Both the position numbers and the translations under genes were made by a program. Shown here piece after piece: positions 34,501 through 42,639 of a stretch of DNA of 64,000 nt. The stretch is from JBKPNZ01 sp046732895 (GTDB lineage Bacteria; Actinomycetota; Thermoleophilia; Solirubrobacterales; 70-9), in assembly GCA_046732895.1 (NCBI GenBank), contig JBKPNZ010000035.1:1-64000 (forward strand). Reading direction: 5' to 3'. Every line of letters starts with the position of its first letter. Position 1 is the stretch's first letter. The notes beneath the pieces were generated by a model that saw nothing but the letters and a program-made list of their open reading frames with translations, did no database searches and was not told where the DNA came from.

Positions 34501-35334
34501 CTCAAGGTCTACGAGCTGCCGGAGGGCTCGCGCACGTCGAAGGGTCGCGCCCTGGTGAACGTGCTGCCCCTGCGCGACGGCGAGCGCGTCATGGCCGTGA
34601 AGCCCACGCGCGACTTCACGGAGGGCAAGTACCTCGTGTTCGCCACGGCCAAGGGCATGGTCAAGAAGACCGAGTTCATGGACTACAACACGAAGATCAA
34701 GGCCGACGGGATCATCGCGATCAAGGTCCGCGACGGCGACGAGCTGGTCGGGGTGCGGCTGACCGAGGGCGACGAGGACATCCTCCTGGTCTCGAAGTCC
34801 GGTCACGCCTCGCGCTTCAGCGAGAAGCTGGTCCGGCCGATGGGCCGCGACACCTCGGGAGTGAAGGGCATGAACGTGACCGCGAAGATCCCGGGCGGCG
34901 GCGAGAACCGCGTGCTCGCGATGGACATCGCCCGCGATGACTCGGAGCTCTTCGTCGTGACCGAGAACGGCTACGGCAAGCGCACGCAGGTCAGCGAGTA
35001 CCCGCAGAAGGGCCGCGGGACCAAGGGCGTCCTGACGATCAAGCTCACGGAGAAGAAGGGCGGCCTCGCGGGGGCGCTCATCGTCCGCGAGCACCAGGAC
35101 CTGCTGTTCATCTCGCAGAACGGCATGGTCCAGCGCACCAACGCCGGCGGCATCTCGAAGATGGGCCGCGCGACGCAGGGTGTGCGCGTGATGAACATGA
35201 GGGAGGACGACCGGATCAGCGCGGTCGCCCTCGTGGTCGAGTCGAGTGCCACGGTTGCGGACGAGGCCGAGGCGGTCGCCGAGGCCGCGGCGGAGGGCGC
35301 GAAGCCGGCCTCGAGCGACGGCGCCGGCGGTTAG
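31528..35334 (+). CDS. gyrA: DNA gyrase subunit A precursor containing an intein
   Basis: The continuous frame of 1268 residues encodes GyrA (849 residues after splicing) interrupted by a 419-residue intein. The N-extein runs from residue 1 to Tyr125, the catalytic tyrosine in AAMRY; the C-extein resumes with TEARLARLATEML. The C-terminal beta-pinwheel is present, including the GyrA-box-like QRRGGVGVMGMD. The ATG overlaps the gyrB end by 8 bases, so the subunits are made from one transcript. Gyrase would be inactive until the intein is excised, because it separates the active-site Tyr from the rest of the domain. Confidence 0.98.
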   Translation: MSDLAAMQGNIEERELTTEMRSSYLDYAMSVIVGRALPDVRDGFKPVHRRVLYAMHDLALQPTRPYRKCAFIVGEVMGKYHPHGDSAIYDTLVRMAQEFSLRYPLVDGQGNFGSIDDDPAAAMRYCVTGDTRVATAKGTLRIDSIVPDAQPESDNHVELEVFDRLGRPVRASKLFHSGEHPTLQLRTKAGHELTGTHNHPVLCLVDMAGMPLLLWKLLEEVQPGDRVLISRMTRDEPVALTDDDAALSLLAGAFVSEGWISESRAGFNNVDKTYFDAVVAAYDSVVGGQRYVYDRQIASGSQLWELDVQNLQALKRSPLADLAGRAAEKSIPEFVWRASPALKRRFLQSLFTGDGSSSLLPRSSIQVSYSTYSEQLAKDVQMLLLEFGVVGRTCRYAKGEYKVVISNRRDARLFAENVGFLGLKQDKLVASLSTIPTSSRALSRDFVPFVADYIRAESGSRWTDRDWLRRHNVDRVERWEGGGTAIMERIASGECRAVVEPLVSGDYFYAEVESVVDAGIQPVYSLRVDSEDHSFLTNGFVSHNTEARLARLATEMLREIESDTVDFGPNYDESQQEPLVLPARFPNLLVNGSSGIAVGMATNIPPHNLGEVIGAVKAYIANPDIDLSGLMEHVKGPDFPGGGLMSAEGIRDAYASGRASVKVRARAHVEPLKGGREAIIVSELPFMVKKGGDGGLITKIADLVREKKVTGVSDLRDESDRSGMRLVIETKRGGDPPEVVLNQLYKHTQMQNTFGVNMVALVDGVPRTLSLKELIQHYVTHQREVVTRRTQYELRRAEARAHILEGLLVALDNLDAVIELIRASADTDAARAGLIEKFELSEEQAQAILDMRLARLTALESDKVREEHAELIKRIGELREILGDPSRVDALIVEELDELGNRYGDERRTEITHFEGDMNIEDMIADQQMVISITHSGYAKRLPVATYRQQRRGGVGVMGMDLKEDDYIEHLHICSTHDFLLFFTNRGKVYRLKVYELPEGSRTSKGRALVNVLPLRDGERVMAVKPTRDFTEGKYLVFATAKGMVKKTEFMDYNTKIKADGIIAIKVRDGDELVGVRLTEGDEDILLVSKSGHASRFSEKLVRPMGRDTSGVKGMNVTAKIPGGGENRVLAMDIARDDSELFVVTENGYGKRTQVSEYPQKGRGTKGVLTIKLTEKKGGLAGALIVREHQDLLFISQNGMVQRTNAGGISKMGRATQGVRVMNMREDDRISAVALVVESSATVADEAEAVAEAAAEGAKPASSDGAGG
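31903..33159 (+). mobile_element. GyrA intein with LAGLIDADG homing endonuclease domain
   Basis: The intein spans precursor residues 126-544. Splicing residues are all present: Cys1 (CVTGDTRVA, block A), the block B THNH (GTHNHPVLCL, near residue 195), the penultimate His and final Asn in block G (FLTNGFVSHN), and Thr as the +1 residue. Two dodecapeptide-type endonuclease motifs are visible: LLAGAFVSEGWIS (about 248) and FLQSLFTGDGSSS (about 350), with Glu and Asp at the catalytic positions. Insertion site and ends match the mycobacterial GyrA inteins (the Mxe type), which are usually mini-inteins; this one keeps the endonuclease. Base composition looks less GC-rich than the exteins, suggesting horizontal gain. 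Confidence 0.96.
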
Positions 35335-35381
35335 GGCCGGCGGCCGGCGTGACCAACGCCGCCGAGTTTGCTTCAATCGGT

Positions 35382-35454
35382 GGACCAGAGAAAGGAGGTG
35401 GTCCTACTGATTCACATGCTTGACGGGACTCTGGAGGTGCAGGGCCGCTAGGAG
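35382..35454 (+). ncRNA. Structured leader-like element with Shine-Dalgarno in loop and micro-ORF
   Basis: GGACCA (35382-35387) and TGGTCC (35399-35404) form a 6-bp stem whose 11-base loop is GAGAAAGGAGG. The 14 bases from 35391 are complementary to the 3' end of 16S rRNA with one G-U pair, so this is an extended ribosome binding site. A frame follows from GTG 35398 (or CTG 35407, or ATG 35416) through HMLDGTLEVQGR to TAG at 35449-35451, with a second GGAGG inside. It could be a leader peptide, a ribosome-binding regulatory RNA, or a decoy. No gene follows on this strand. Confidence 0.4.
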
Positions 35455-35610
35455 GCCGCTCCGGTGACGCCGCGGGTGACCGCGTCGCCGACCGGGCACC
35501 GTGCGAGCCGCCCCCGGTGGAATTCACCCCGGGCACCGGCGAGCCGACGAGGCCGGGTTTGTCCCATCCGGCCGTCACTCCGACGCTCGTTCAGAGAATC
35601 GCACTACGTC

Positions 35611-35638
35611 GACAGGGCCGCCTTCGTGCGGCCCTGTC
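35611..35638. terminator. Terminator-like hairpin between gyrA and HNH gene
   Basis: Perfect 11-base arms (35611-35621 and 35628-35638) with a 6-base loop. It lies between the rightward gyrA transcript and the leftward HNH gene and could serve both. No T-run follows. Confidence 0.6.
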
Positions 35639-35692
35639 GCTGTTCGGGGCGCACTCGGGCTATAGGCTCGCGCGCCGTGAAGGACCTAGGTT

Positions 35693-36355
35693 TCAGGCGG
35701 CGAGGAGGTACGGCTCCCACGCCACGGGGACCCGCGGCGCGGCGATCCGAATGAAGACGGTCGGACCCGGCGGCTTGGGGGCGTTCGCCGGATGCATACG
35801 CGCCTCGTGCGGCGTGCGGTTTCCCTTGCGCCGGTTGCAGGGGGCGCAGGAGGCGACGATGTTCTCCCAGACCGACTGACCGCCGCGGCTGCGCGGGATC
35901 ACGTGATCGACGGTGAGCCCGTTCGCCTGGCGACCGCAGTACTGGCAGGTCCAGGCGTCGCGCGCAAGCACGGCCTTGCGGGTGATCTTGCGCCGGTGGA
36001 CGTCACGGGGGATGCGCACGTAGCGCATCAGGCGAATTACGCAGGGCCGCTCGAGCACCAGGCGCTCCGAGTGGAGCTCACCGGCGTTGCGCTCGAGCAT
36101 CTCGGCCCGCTCCTTCAGCAGCAGCACCGTCGCCCGGCGCACCGTGCAGACGTTGATGGGCTCGTAGCTGGCGTTCAGTACGAGCACCCGGGTCCCGTGC
36201 GGATGCGCGTGCCCGTTGGTCCCGGCAACACCGTTGGCGGCCACGGTGCCGTTCACCGCCGCCACCCCGTTGATCCTGCCTGATGCCCCGTTTTGAGCCG
36301 CAGACGCCCCGCTAGCGCCCGCCTGGGCTACGCCGGGGTCGTCCCGCGTGTCCAT
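35693..36355 (-). CDS. HNH endonuclease-family protein
   Basis: The protein has 220 residues. Residues about 10-55 are a low-complexity Gly/Ala/Asn stretch with repeated Asn-Gly pairs. The conserved region starts at TRVLVLNASYEPINVCTVRR. The HNH motif is CQYCGR, then LTVDHVIPRSRGG and NIVASCAPCNRRKGNRTP, with two zinc CxxC pairs. Proteins of this subfamily are common in actinobacterial cores, but their role is not defined. It is convergent with gyrA and probably monocistronic. Confidence 0.88.
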   Translation of the reverse strand: MDTRDDPGVAQAGASGASAAQNGASGRINGVAAVNGTVAANGVAGTNGHAHPHGTRVLVLNASYEPINVCTVRRATVLLLKERAEMLERNAGELHSERLVLERPCVIRLMRYVRIPRDVHRRKITRKAVLARDAWTCQYCGRQANGLTVDHVIPRSRGGQSVWENIVASCAPCNRRKGNRTPHEARMHPANAPKPPGPTVFIRIAAPRVPVAWEPYLLAA

Positions 36356-36423
36356 CGCGCCGCAATTGTAAAGGGCGCCTCTCGCGTCCCCACCACGTCG
36401 CCTCGAAAATGTGACGAGGACGC

Positions 36424-36443
36424 AAAGGGGCCTGACCCCTTTA
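36424..36443 (-). terminator. Intrinsic terminator overlapping the pheA stop codon
   Basis: AAAGGGG and CCCCTTT pair around a 5-base loop (36424-36442). On the minus strand the pheA TAA forms the base of the 5' arm and the 3' arm ends in TTT. The terminator follows the last sense codon directly. Confidence 0.55.
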
Positions 36444-37298
36444 GGTCCCGGGGATCCCGTGCGCTTCGATCGGGTAACTCCCGAGCAGCCGTACGGACTC
36501 GGCCTTGGCCCGCAGGCCGGCGATGGCGTGCGCGACCTGCTCGTCGCCCGCCGGTCCTTCGATGTCCAGGAAGAACATGTAGCGGCCGAGCTCCCGCCGG
36601 CGCGGCCGCGACTCGATCCGGGTCAGGTTGACGCCCCGGCTCGAGAACTCGGTGAGCGCGTCCACCAGGGCGCCGGGATGGTCCTCGCCGAGCTCGGAGA
36701 AGACGAGCGTCGTTCGCCACGAGCCACCGCTGTCCGGCAGCCTTACGCCGGCCGGAGCCAGCCAGACGAAGCGCGTCACGTTGGCGCTCTCGTCGTCGAC
36801 TTGCTCGCGCAGCACGACGCAGCCGTAGAGGGCGGCGGCTGATGCGGGCCCAAGCGCGGCCCAGGGCTGATCGGACTCGCTCACCTCGCGAACCGCGTCG
36901 GCAGTGCTCGCCGCCGCCCGCACCTGCGCACTCGGCAGGTTCTCCCGCAGGAAGTGAGCGCACTGCGCGTTCGCCTGGGGGTGGGAGAGGACGACCTCGA
37001 CCTCGCCCAGCGCCAACTCGCGGGCCGCGATCAGGCTGTTGGCGATCGGCTGGTCGTGCTCGCCGGCGATTTCGACCTCGCCCGCATCGAAGGCGAGGGT
37101 GTCGAGGGTCGAGCGCACGGATCCCTCGATCGAGTTCTCGAACGGGACCAGCGCGCGCTCGGCCTGCCCCTCGGCGACGGCGCGAATCGCGTCGTAGATC
37201 GTGGGCTGGGGCAGAGGCTCGTAGTCAGCGCCGGCGGCAGCGGCGCGCAGCGCGTCCTCGCTGAAGGTCCCGGCGGGACCGAGGTAGGCGACTCTCAC
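36441..37298 (-). CDS. pheA: Prephenate dehydratase
   Basis: The protein has 285 residues. It opens with the family start MRVAYLGPAGTFSEDAL. Catalytic segments are LVPFENSIEGSVRSTLD and the TxF-type motif ESANVTRFVWLA. The C-terminal ACT domain includes GVNLTRIESRPRRRELGRYMF, whose ESRP motif binds phenylalanine for feedback inhibition. No chorismate mutase is fused. The enzyme makes phenylpyruvate for phenylalanine synthesis. Confidence 0.95.
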   Translation of the reverse strand: MRVAYLGPAGTFSEDALRAAAAGADYEPLPQPTIYDAIRAVAEGQAERALVPFENSIEGSVRSTLDTLAFDAGEVEIAGEHDQPIANSLIAARELALGEVEVVLSHPQANAQCAHFLRENLPSAQVRAAASTADAVREVSESDQPWAALGPASAAALYGCVVLREQVDDESANVTRFVWLAPAGVRLPDSGGSWRTTLVFSELGEDHPGALVDALTEFSSRGVNLTRIESRPRRRELGRYMFFLDIEGPAGDEQVAHAIAGLRAKAESVRLLGSYPIEAHGIPGT

Positions 37299-37331
37299 GG
37301 CGGCGAAGCTAGCGGACCGGCGTAACCGGCA

Positions 37332-38399
37332 CTAGCCGAAGACGACCGTGTACTCGGCCTTGTTGTTGTCCGTCAGCTCCTCGCAGGGGACCGCGTGGAC
37401 GTTGACGCTGAGCGTCGCCGTCGATCCGGCCTGCGGCTTCAGCGTCGCCGTTGCGTCCTGGGTCGCGCCGGCGGCGATCTTCTTGATCGTCCCCTGCGCG
37501 CTTCCGCCCGGGCTGAGCTTGAAGTCGACCGGGATGTTGGTCTCGGTGGAGTCGCCGCCGTTCTGGACCTGCGCATCGATGTCGTACGGGGCGCCGCCGC
37601 TGATCGTCGTCGTGCCGCCCGCGGTGAGCGCCACGCCGTTGATGCTGGTCCCCACGAGGAGGGTCCCGTGGAGCCCCTTGTCGCAGTTGGCGGCCCCCGC
37701 CGCGCCGGCGATGCTGGCGAGCTTCGAGCTCAGGTTGCCCGGATCGATCCAGTCCTCCGGCGGATCGGGAAGGAACTGCTCGTCCGGGACGGGACACGAC
37801 GAGCAGTCGATCCCCTCGTCCTTGAGCACGGCGTTGATGCCGGTTATGGCGCGCGTGTTCAGGACGTCGCTGGCGAGGAACCAGCGCATGTAGTCGGCGA
37901 TCTGGTTCTCCGCCTCCTGGCTCCCCTTCTTGCCGAGAGCCGTTGAGATCTGATCCGAGATGCCGGCGATCGCCTGGGCGCGCAACTCGTAGGCGAGATC
38001 GAGCTCGGCCTGTTCAGTCTCGAGGTCGCCCGGCGTGTCGAGCCCGCGGACGAGGTCGAGTTGGCTCTCCGCCGTGCCGCGGTCAGCCGCGATCTGCGCC
38101 GGGAACGTGAGCTGGTCGAGGTTCCCGGGGTCGTTGAAGCGATCGAAGAAGCGCTGCGAGAGCTGACCCGACTGCTGCTGGATCGAGCTGAGGTCGGAAG
38201 CGTAGTTCTCGAAATTTCGCTCCTTGCGCGCGTTCAGGCATCCCTTGATCCCCAAAAGCAGCAGGACCAGGATGAGCAGCCCGGCGACGACCGCGAAAAG
38301 ACGGCGGACCAGGTACTGCTGTTGCCGGTTGCCTCGCGACCGCCGGGGCGACGCGGGCGGCTCCGGCGCGAATGCGTCGTCCTCGTCGAGGAATGCCAA
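37332..38399 (-). CDS. Membrane-anchored protein with C-terminal CARDB-like domain
   Basis: The protein has 355 residues and is not assigned to a named family with certainty. A cytoplasmic N-terminus (about 32 residues) is followed by one helix (LFAVVAGLLILVLLLLGIKG). Next comes a helical region of about 150 residues (FENYASDLSSIQQQSGQLSQ), a CSSC motif, and a beta-rich C-terminus of about 110 residues resembling CARDB adhesion domains. It is therefore anchored with a large outside part. It is 33 bases upstream of pheA on the same strand and divergent from a Ser/Thr kinase gene, which may hint at an envelope link. Confidence 0.65.
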   Translation of the reverse strand: MAFLDEDDAFAPEPPASPRRSRGNRQQQYLVRRLFAVVAGLLILVLLLLGIKGCLNARKERNFENYASDLSSIQQQSGQLSQRFFDRFNDPGNLDQLTFPAQIAADRGTAESQLDLVRGLDTPGDLETEQAELDLAYELRAQAIAGISDQISTALGKKGSQEAENQIADYMRWFLASDVLNTRAITGINAVLKDEGIDCSSCPVPDEQFLPDPPEDWIDPGNLSSKLASIAGAAGAANCDKGLHGTLLVGTSINGVALTAGGTTTISGGAPYDIDAQVQNGGDSTETNIPVDFKLSPGGSAQGTIKKIAAGATQDATATLKPQAGSTATLSVNVHAVPCEELTDNNKAEYTVVFG

Positions 38400-38509
38400 A
38401 GCGATTACCTCAGGGCTGGAAAGCCGTGTAAGCGAGCCCTTCGCCGCTCAGAGTATGAAACCTGCACCGGAAGGAGCCGGTCGCCACGCAGCGAAGGCTT
38501 CAAGTTGCG

Positions 38510-39907
38510 GTGATAGGCGACCTGGTCATGGAGCGGTTCCGCGTCCTCGAGCCGCTCGGCTCGGGTGGAATGGGGACCGTCTATCGGGCCTTCGACGAGC
38601 GCCTCCAGCGCTATGTCGCGCTCAAGGAGCTCCATGCCGCCGGCTGCGAGCGCGTCCTCCGCGAGGCGCAGGCAGCGGCGCGCCTCAATCACCCCGCCAT
38701 CGTCACGCTCTACGAGTACGGGACCCAGGACGGCAAGGCCGTTCTGGTCAGCGAGCTTGTGGCCGGCGCCACGCTCGCAGAGCTGACCGCGGCCGGCGAG
38801 CTCACCGATCGCGACATCGCCGAGATCGGGGCGGACATCGCCGACGCGCTGGCCCACGCCCACCGCCGCGGGGTCGTGCATCGCGACGTTAAGCCGCACA
38901 ACATGATCGTCCGTGACGACGACGGAGGCGGCCGGCGGGCGAAGCTCATGGACTTCGGCATCGCCCGCCTCGTCGACGCCCCCGTGCTGACCGCGACGGG
39001 CGAGGTCCTCGGGACGCTCGCCTACATGGCGCCGGAGCAGGCCGAGGGGCTCGGCGCCGGCCCCGAGTCCGACGTCTACTCGCTCGCCCTCAGCCTGTAT
39101 GAGTGCTGGGCCGGTGAGAACCCGGTCCGCGGTGACTCGCCCGCCGCTACGGCGCGCGCGATCGGCGGTGAGCTTCCCTCGCTCGCCGAATTCCGCCCGG
39201 ACCTTCCCGTCGCCATGGTCGACGTCATCGACTCGTGCCTTGATCCCGATCCCGCCCTCCGTCCGCAGCTCGACGAGCTGGCAGAGACGCTCGCCCACGA
39301 GATGCATTGGCTCGAGTCCTTCCGCCCGCTGCCCGCCCTTGAGCCCGGCGCCCGTGACCCGTTGCCATGGGGCCGGCTTGCCGCCTGTCTCGGATCACTT
39401 GCGCTCGCGCCGGCCCTCGGCGTCCTCTCGGCGGGTGCGGTCTTCCCGGCGCTCGCCGGAGCGCTTGCCCGTTCCGCGCCGGGGCGGTTCGCACTCGGCG
39501 CCGCAGGCTGGTTCGCAATGCTCGCCGTGACGCTCGTCCTTGACCTACCGCCGCACCTCGGCATCCACCATCCGGCAAGCGAGAGCCTGCTCGTCCCGCT
39601 CGCAGACCCGGCGTCGCTCTTGGGCGCAGGGATGTTCGGCGTCGCGGCCGTGGCGATGGGCTGGATTCTTCGCGCCCGTCACGTCGCATTGGCGCTCCTG
39701 GGCGCGATCCTCTGGGCCGCCGCCCTGGCGGGGGCCTTGGAGGTGGTCGGAAACGGTGATCTGGCCTCGCGCCCACCCGTTCTGGCCATCGCCTCGCTCG
39801 GCGCGGTCGTGGTCGTGTTCGGCGGTCGCGGGGTGACGCCCGTACGCCTGCGCGGCGCGCCCCCTAGCGGCGCGCCCCCGAGCGCCCACCCCGCCCACGG
39901 CGCCTAG
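38510..39907 (+). CDS. Membrane Ser/Thr protein kinase
   Basis: The protein has 465 residues from GTG 38510 (ATG 38528 is an alternative). The Hanks kinase domain covers about 1-265: LGSGGMGTVYRAFDE, the Lys in YVALKEL, the catalytic loop HRDVKPHN, DFGIARL and MAPEQAEG. The C-terminal 160 residues hold several hydrophobic helices and a Pro/Ala tail; no extracellular sensor domain is seen. It is separate from the fhaA-pknB operon by 82 bases but runs in the same direction. Confidence 0.9.
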   Translation: MIGDLVMERFRVLEPLGSGGMGTVYRAFDERLQRYVALKELHAAGCERVLREAQAAARLNHPAIVTLYEYGTQDGKAVLVSELVAGATLAELTAAGELTDRDIAEIGADIADALAHAHRRGVVHRDVKPHNMIVRDDDGGGRRAKLMDFGIARLVDAPVLTATGEVLGTLAYMAPEQAEGLGAGPESDVYSLALSLYECWAGENPVRGDSPAATARAIGGELPSLAEFRPDLPVAMVDVIDSCLDPDPALRPQLDELAETLAHEMHWLESFRPLPALEPGARDPLPWGRLAACLGSLALAPALGVLSAGAVFPALAGALARSAPGRFALGAAGWFAMLAVTLVLDLPPHLGIHHPASESLLVPLADPASLLGAGMFGVAAVAMGWILRARHVALALLGAILWAAALAGALEVVGNGDLASRPPVLAIASLGAVVVVFGGRGVTPVRLRGAPPSGAPPSAHPAHGA

Positions 39908-39989
39908 CGGCCCGCCCAACACATTCACGGGCCCGTAGGATTTCCCGATCGCGCGGCTGGTTTCGGGCGCGACTGCCCACGCGCCCGGG

Positions 39990-40787
39990 ATGAAGCCGCC
40001 CGTACGAGGGAGTCCGAAAATCAGCGTTCTACGCAACCTGGAACAAAGGATCGAAAACCTCGTTGAGGGGGTCTTCAGCCGTGCCTTCTCGTCGCAGGTC
40101 CAGCCGGTCGAGATCGCGCGCAAGCTGGCCAAGGAGATGGACTCCCACCGCACGGCGTCCATCTCCCGCGTCTACGTGCCCAACCAGTACACGGTGTGGA
40201 TGTCGCCCGACGACCACAAGCGCTTCGAGGGATACGAGCGCTCACTCGCACAGGAGCTCTCCGCCTACCTGCTGGAGCATGCCCGCCGCCACGACTACGC
40301 GCTCCTGACGCGGCCCGAGGTCACGCTCGAAACCGATGAGCGCCTGCGGCTCGGCGAGTTCGGAATCCAGACGCGCCTGGTGAAGCCGCCGCAGCGGCAG
40401 GGCGAGCAGCCCTCGCAGGGCGAGCAGGGCCACACCATGGTCTACACCGTGCCGCCGAAGCAGCCGCGCGCGGAGCGCAAGCGCCCCGCCGCCCGCCTGA
40501 CGGCGACGAAGGCGATCGTCTCCATGGACGACCGCCGCTACGTCCTCGATGGCCCGGTCGCCGTCCTGGGCCGCTCACGGGAGGCGGATTGCGTGTTCGC
40601 CGACCCGAACATCTCGCGCGAGCACGCCGAGCTTCGCCGCGGATCAACCGGCGACTGGCAGATCGTCGACCTGGGCTCGACCAACGGAATCAAGGTCAAC
40701 GGTCGCCGCGTCGAATCAGCCCGCCTCTCGCCCGGCGACGAAGTCACCCTGGGGACCACCTACTTCACGTTCGACATCGAGCAGTAA
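39990..40787 (+). CDS. fhaA: FhaA: DUF3662 and FHA-domain protein
   Basis: The protein has 265 residues. The N-terminal DUF3662 domain starts at LRNLEQRIENLVEGVFSRAF and includes EIARKLAKEMDSHRT. The FHA domain at about 170-265 has the phosphothreonine-binding residues in GRSREADCVFADPNISREHA and DLGSTNGIKVNG. In mycobacteria FhaA binds phosphorylated MviN and PBPs to control peptidoglycan synthesis. First gene of the operon. Confidence 0.92.
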   Translation: MKPPVRGSPKISVLRNLEQRIENLVEGVFSRAFSSQVQPVEIARKLAKEMDSHRTASISRVYVPNQYTVWMSPDDHKRFEGYERSLAQELSAYLLEHARRHDYALLTRPEVTLETDERLRLGEFGIQTRLVKPPQRQGEQPSQGEQGHTMVYTVPPKQPRAERKRPAARLTATKAIVSMDDRRYVLDGPVAVLGRSREADCVFADPNISREHAELRRGSTGDWQIVDLGSTNGIKVNGRRVESARLSPGDEVTLGTTYFTFDIEQ

Positions 40788-40801
40788 GAGCCGCTGAGCC
40801 C

Positions 40802-41284
40802 ATGGATTCTGAGCCCATCGCGGTCGCCCTGAAGTTCGGCTTCCTGATCGTTCTGTACCTGTTTCTGCTGTGGGTGTCGCGCAGCGCTCTGCGGGAGCTG
40901 CGCCGAACGACGGCGCCGGCACCCGAGGCGACCGGCTTCCATCCGATCGGCCCTGCGGGCCGTGAGCCGGCGACGGATGCCTACCTAGTGGCGCTCAGGG
41001 GCGGCGGCATCGAGCCCGGAGAGCGGTTCGACCTCTTCGGCGGGATCACGATCGGGCGCTCCAGCGAGGCCGACGTGAGGATCGAGGATCGCTTCGCCTC
41101 GGGAGTGCATGCGCGCGTATATGGACGCGGCGCGGGCTATTACGTGGAGGACATGAACTCGACCAATGGCACCTACCTGAACGGGGCCCTGCTCGAAGGT
41201 GAGGCGGAGCTCTCCGATCTCGACCAGGTGAAGATCGGCGACACCGAGTTCCGCTTCGAGCTCGACGTCCCGGGGAACGCCTGA
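40802..41284 (+). CDS. fhaB: FhaB/FipA-type FHA-domain membrane protein
   Basis: The protein has 160 residues from ATG 40802. One N-terminal helix (FGFLIVLYLFLLWVSRSALREL) is followed by a linker and an FHA domain at about 75-155 with GRSSEADVRIEDRFASGVHA and DMNSTNGTYLNG. It probably reads PknB-phosphorylated partners at the division site. Its TGA overlaps the pstP ATG. Confidence 0.92.
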   Translation: MDSEPIAVALKFGFLIVLYLFLLWVSRSALRELRRTTAPAPEATGFHPIGPAGREPATDAYLVALRGGGIEPGERFDLFGGITIGRSSEADVRIEDRFASGVHARVYGRGAGYYVEDMNSTNGTYLNGALLEGEAELSDLDQVKIGDTEFRFELDVPGNA

Positions 41285-42639
41285 TGGATCTGCAGGTAGC
41301 CGAGCAGGCCTTCCTCTCCGACACGGGGCGCCAGCGGGAGGCGAACGAGGACTCCTTCTTCGCCGGTTCTCCCGTCTTCGCCGTCGCCGACGGGATGGGC
41401 GGCGCGCAGGCGGGCGAGGTCGCATCACGCGTCGCCGCCGAGTCCTTCGAGTCGGCCGAGCGCGGGGAGGGCTCGCCGGAGACGTACCTGCGGTCGATCG
41501 CCGAGGCGGCCAACCGCCGGATCCATGCGCTCGCCCAGGAGGACTCATCCCGTTCCGGGATGGGCACCACGTTCACCGCGGCCGCGCTCGAGGGCGAGGA
41601 GCTCAGCATCGCCCACGTCGGCGACAGCCGCGCCTACCTCTTCCGCGACGGGGAGCTGCGCCTGCTCACCTCCGACCACTCGCTCGTCGAGGAGCTGCGG
41701 CGCCAGGGACGCCTGACCGAGGAGCAGGCGGAGGACCACCCTCAACGCTCGATCATCACGCGCGCCCTCGGCCCCGAGCCAGACGTGGAGGTCGACACCA
41801 TGACCTACCGCGCCCGCCCCGGCGACGTCTATCTGCTCTGCTCCGACGGCCTGACGACGATGGTCAAGGACGATCGGATCAAGGCGATCCTCGCCGACGC
41901 TCCGGACCTGCAGACCGCGGCCGAGCGGCTCATCGCCGAAGCGAACGCCGCCGGTGGCCGCGACAACATCACCGTCGTCGCCTTCAGGCTCGAGGAGGCC
42001 GGAGTGCCCGTCGAGGAGGGCGCGCCCGGGGCGCCTGAGCCGGGCGCCACGCTCGTCGGACCGGCGGCCGAGGAGGCAGGGCTCACCGCGGCAGGGGTCG
42101 CGGCGGAGCGCGAGCGCCAGGCAGAAGCCGCCCGACGCCCGACGCGACGCCGTGCTGCCGCCGAGGCTGCCAGGCCTCCCCGGCCCCGCCGCGGCCGCAC
42201 GGCGCTCAAAGTGCTCGCGGTTCTCCTCATCCTCGGCGTAGTGGTCGCCGGCGCCGTCTACGGCGTACGGCAGGTCTACTTCCTGGGCGTCGACGGCGCC
42301 GGCAAGGTTGCGCTCTACCGCGGCCTGCCGTATGAGCTTCCGTTCGGGATCAACCTCTACACCGAGCAGTTCGCCGAGGTCCCGATCGACTCCATCCCTC
42401 CGGATCGCCAGGACACCGCCGTCAACCACGACCTGCGTTCGAAGGACGACGCGACGAATCTCTTGAACGACCTCGTCCAGGCCAGCACGGCCACCCAGGG
42501 CCAGACGCAGAGGCAGGGCTCTGGTGGGCGGCAGGCGGCAGGCGGAAACCAGGGAACGACCAGTGGGAGGAACACGAAGGGCGGCGGTGGCGGGGGAGGC
42601 TCGGGTCAGGGAGGCCAATCCGGCGGGTCCAGGGGATGA
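41284..42639 (+). CDS. pstP: PP2C-family Ser/Thr phosphatase (PstP)
   Basis: The protein has 451 residues. The PP2C domain covers about 1-240, with metal-binding motifs ANEDSFFA, ADGMGGAQAGEVA, GDSRAYL, CSDGLTTM and GGRDNITVV. One membrane helix follows at about 300-325 (LKVLAVLLILGVVVAGAVYG). The outer part is about 125 residues and ends in a Gly/Gln-rich tail. It reverses the PASTA kinase's phosphorylation. Overlaps with both neighbours show tight coupling. Confidence 0.95.
   Translation: MDLQVAEQAFLSDTGRQREANEDSFFAGSPVFAVADGMGGAQAGEVASRVAAESFESAERGEGSPETYLRSIAEAANRRIHALAQEDSSRSGMGTTFTAAALEGEELSIAHVGDSRAYLFRDGELRLLTSDHSLVEELRRQGRLTEEQAEDHPQRSIITRALGPEPDVEVDTMTYRARPGDVYLLCSDGLTTMVKDDRIKAILADAPDLQTAAERLIAEANAAGGRDNITVVAFRLEEAGVPVEEGAPGAPEPGATLVGPAAEEAGLTAAGVAAERERQAEAARRPTRRRAAAEAARPPRPRRGRTALKVLAVLLILGVVVAGAVYGVRQVYFLGVDGAGKVALYRGLPYELPFGINLYTEQFAEVPIDSIPPDRQDTAVNHDLRSKDDATNLLNDLVQASTATQGQTQRQGSGGRQAAGGNQGTTSGRNTKGGGGGGGSGQGGQSGGSRG

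Larger units (their letters stand above)
35335..35692. other. Gap between gyrA and the HNH gene
   Basis: The 358 bases hold no full-size gene. They contain the hairpin-with-Shine-Dalgarno element at 35382-35454, a GC-rich stretch, and a strong terminator-like hairpin at 35611-35638. Nothing else was recognised. Confidence 0.6.

Noticed and set aside
33304..35376. A 690-residue open frame on the minus strand opposite gyrA
   Set aside because: It mirrors gyrA codon bias, has a His/Leu/Asp-rich composition without any domain, and lies wholly under a certain gene.
35897..35908. A 12-base perfect palindrome GATCACGTGATC that resembles a regulator or parS core
   Set aside because: It encodes the catalytic Asp-His-Val-Ile of the HNH motif, so protein conservation explains it.
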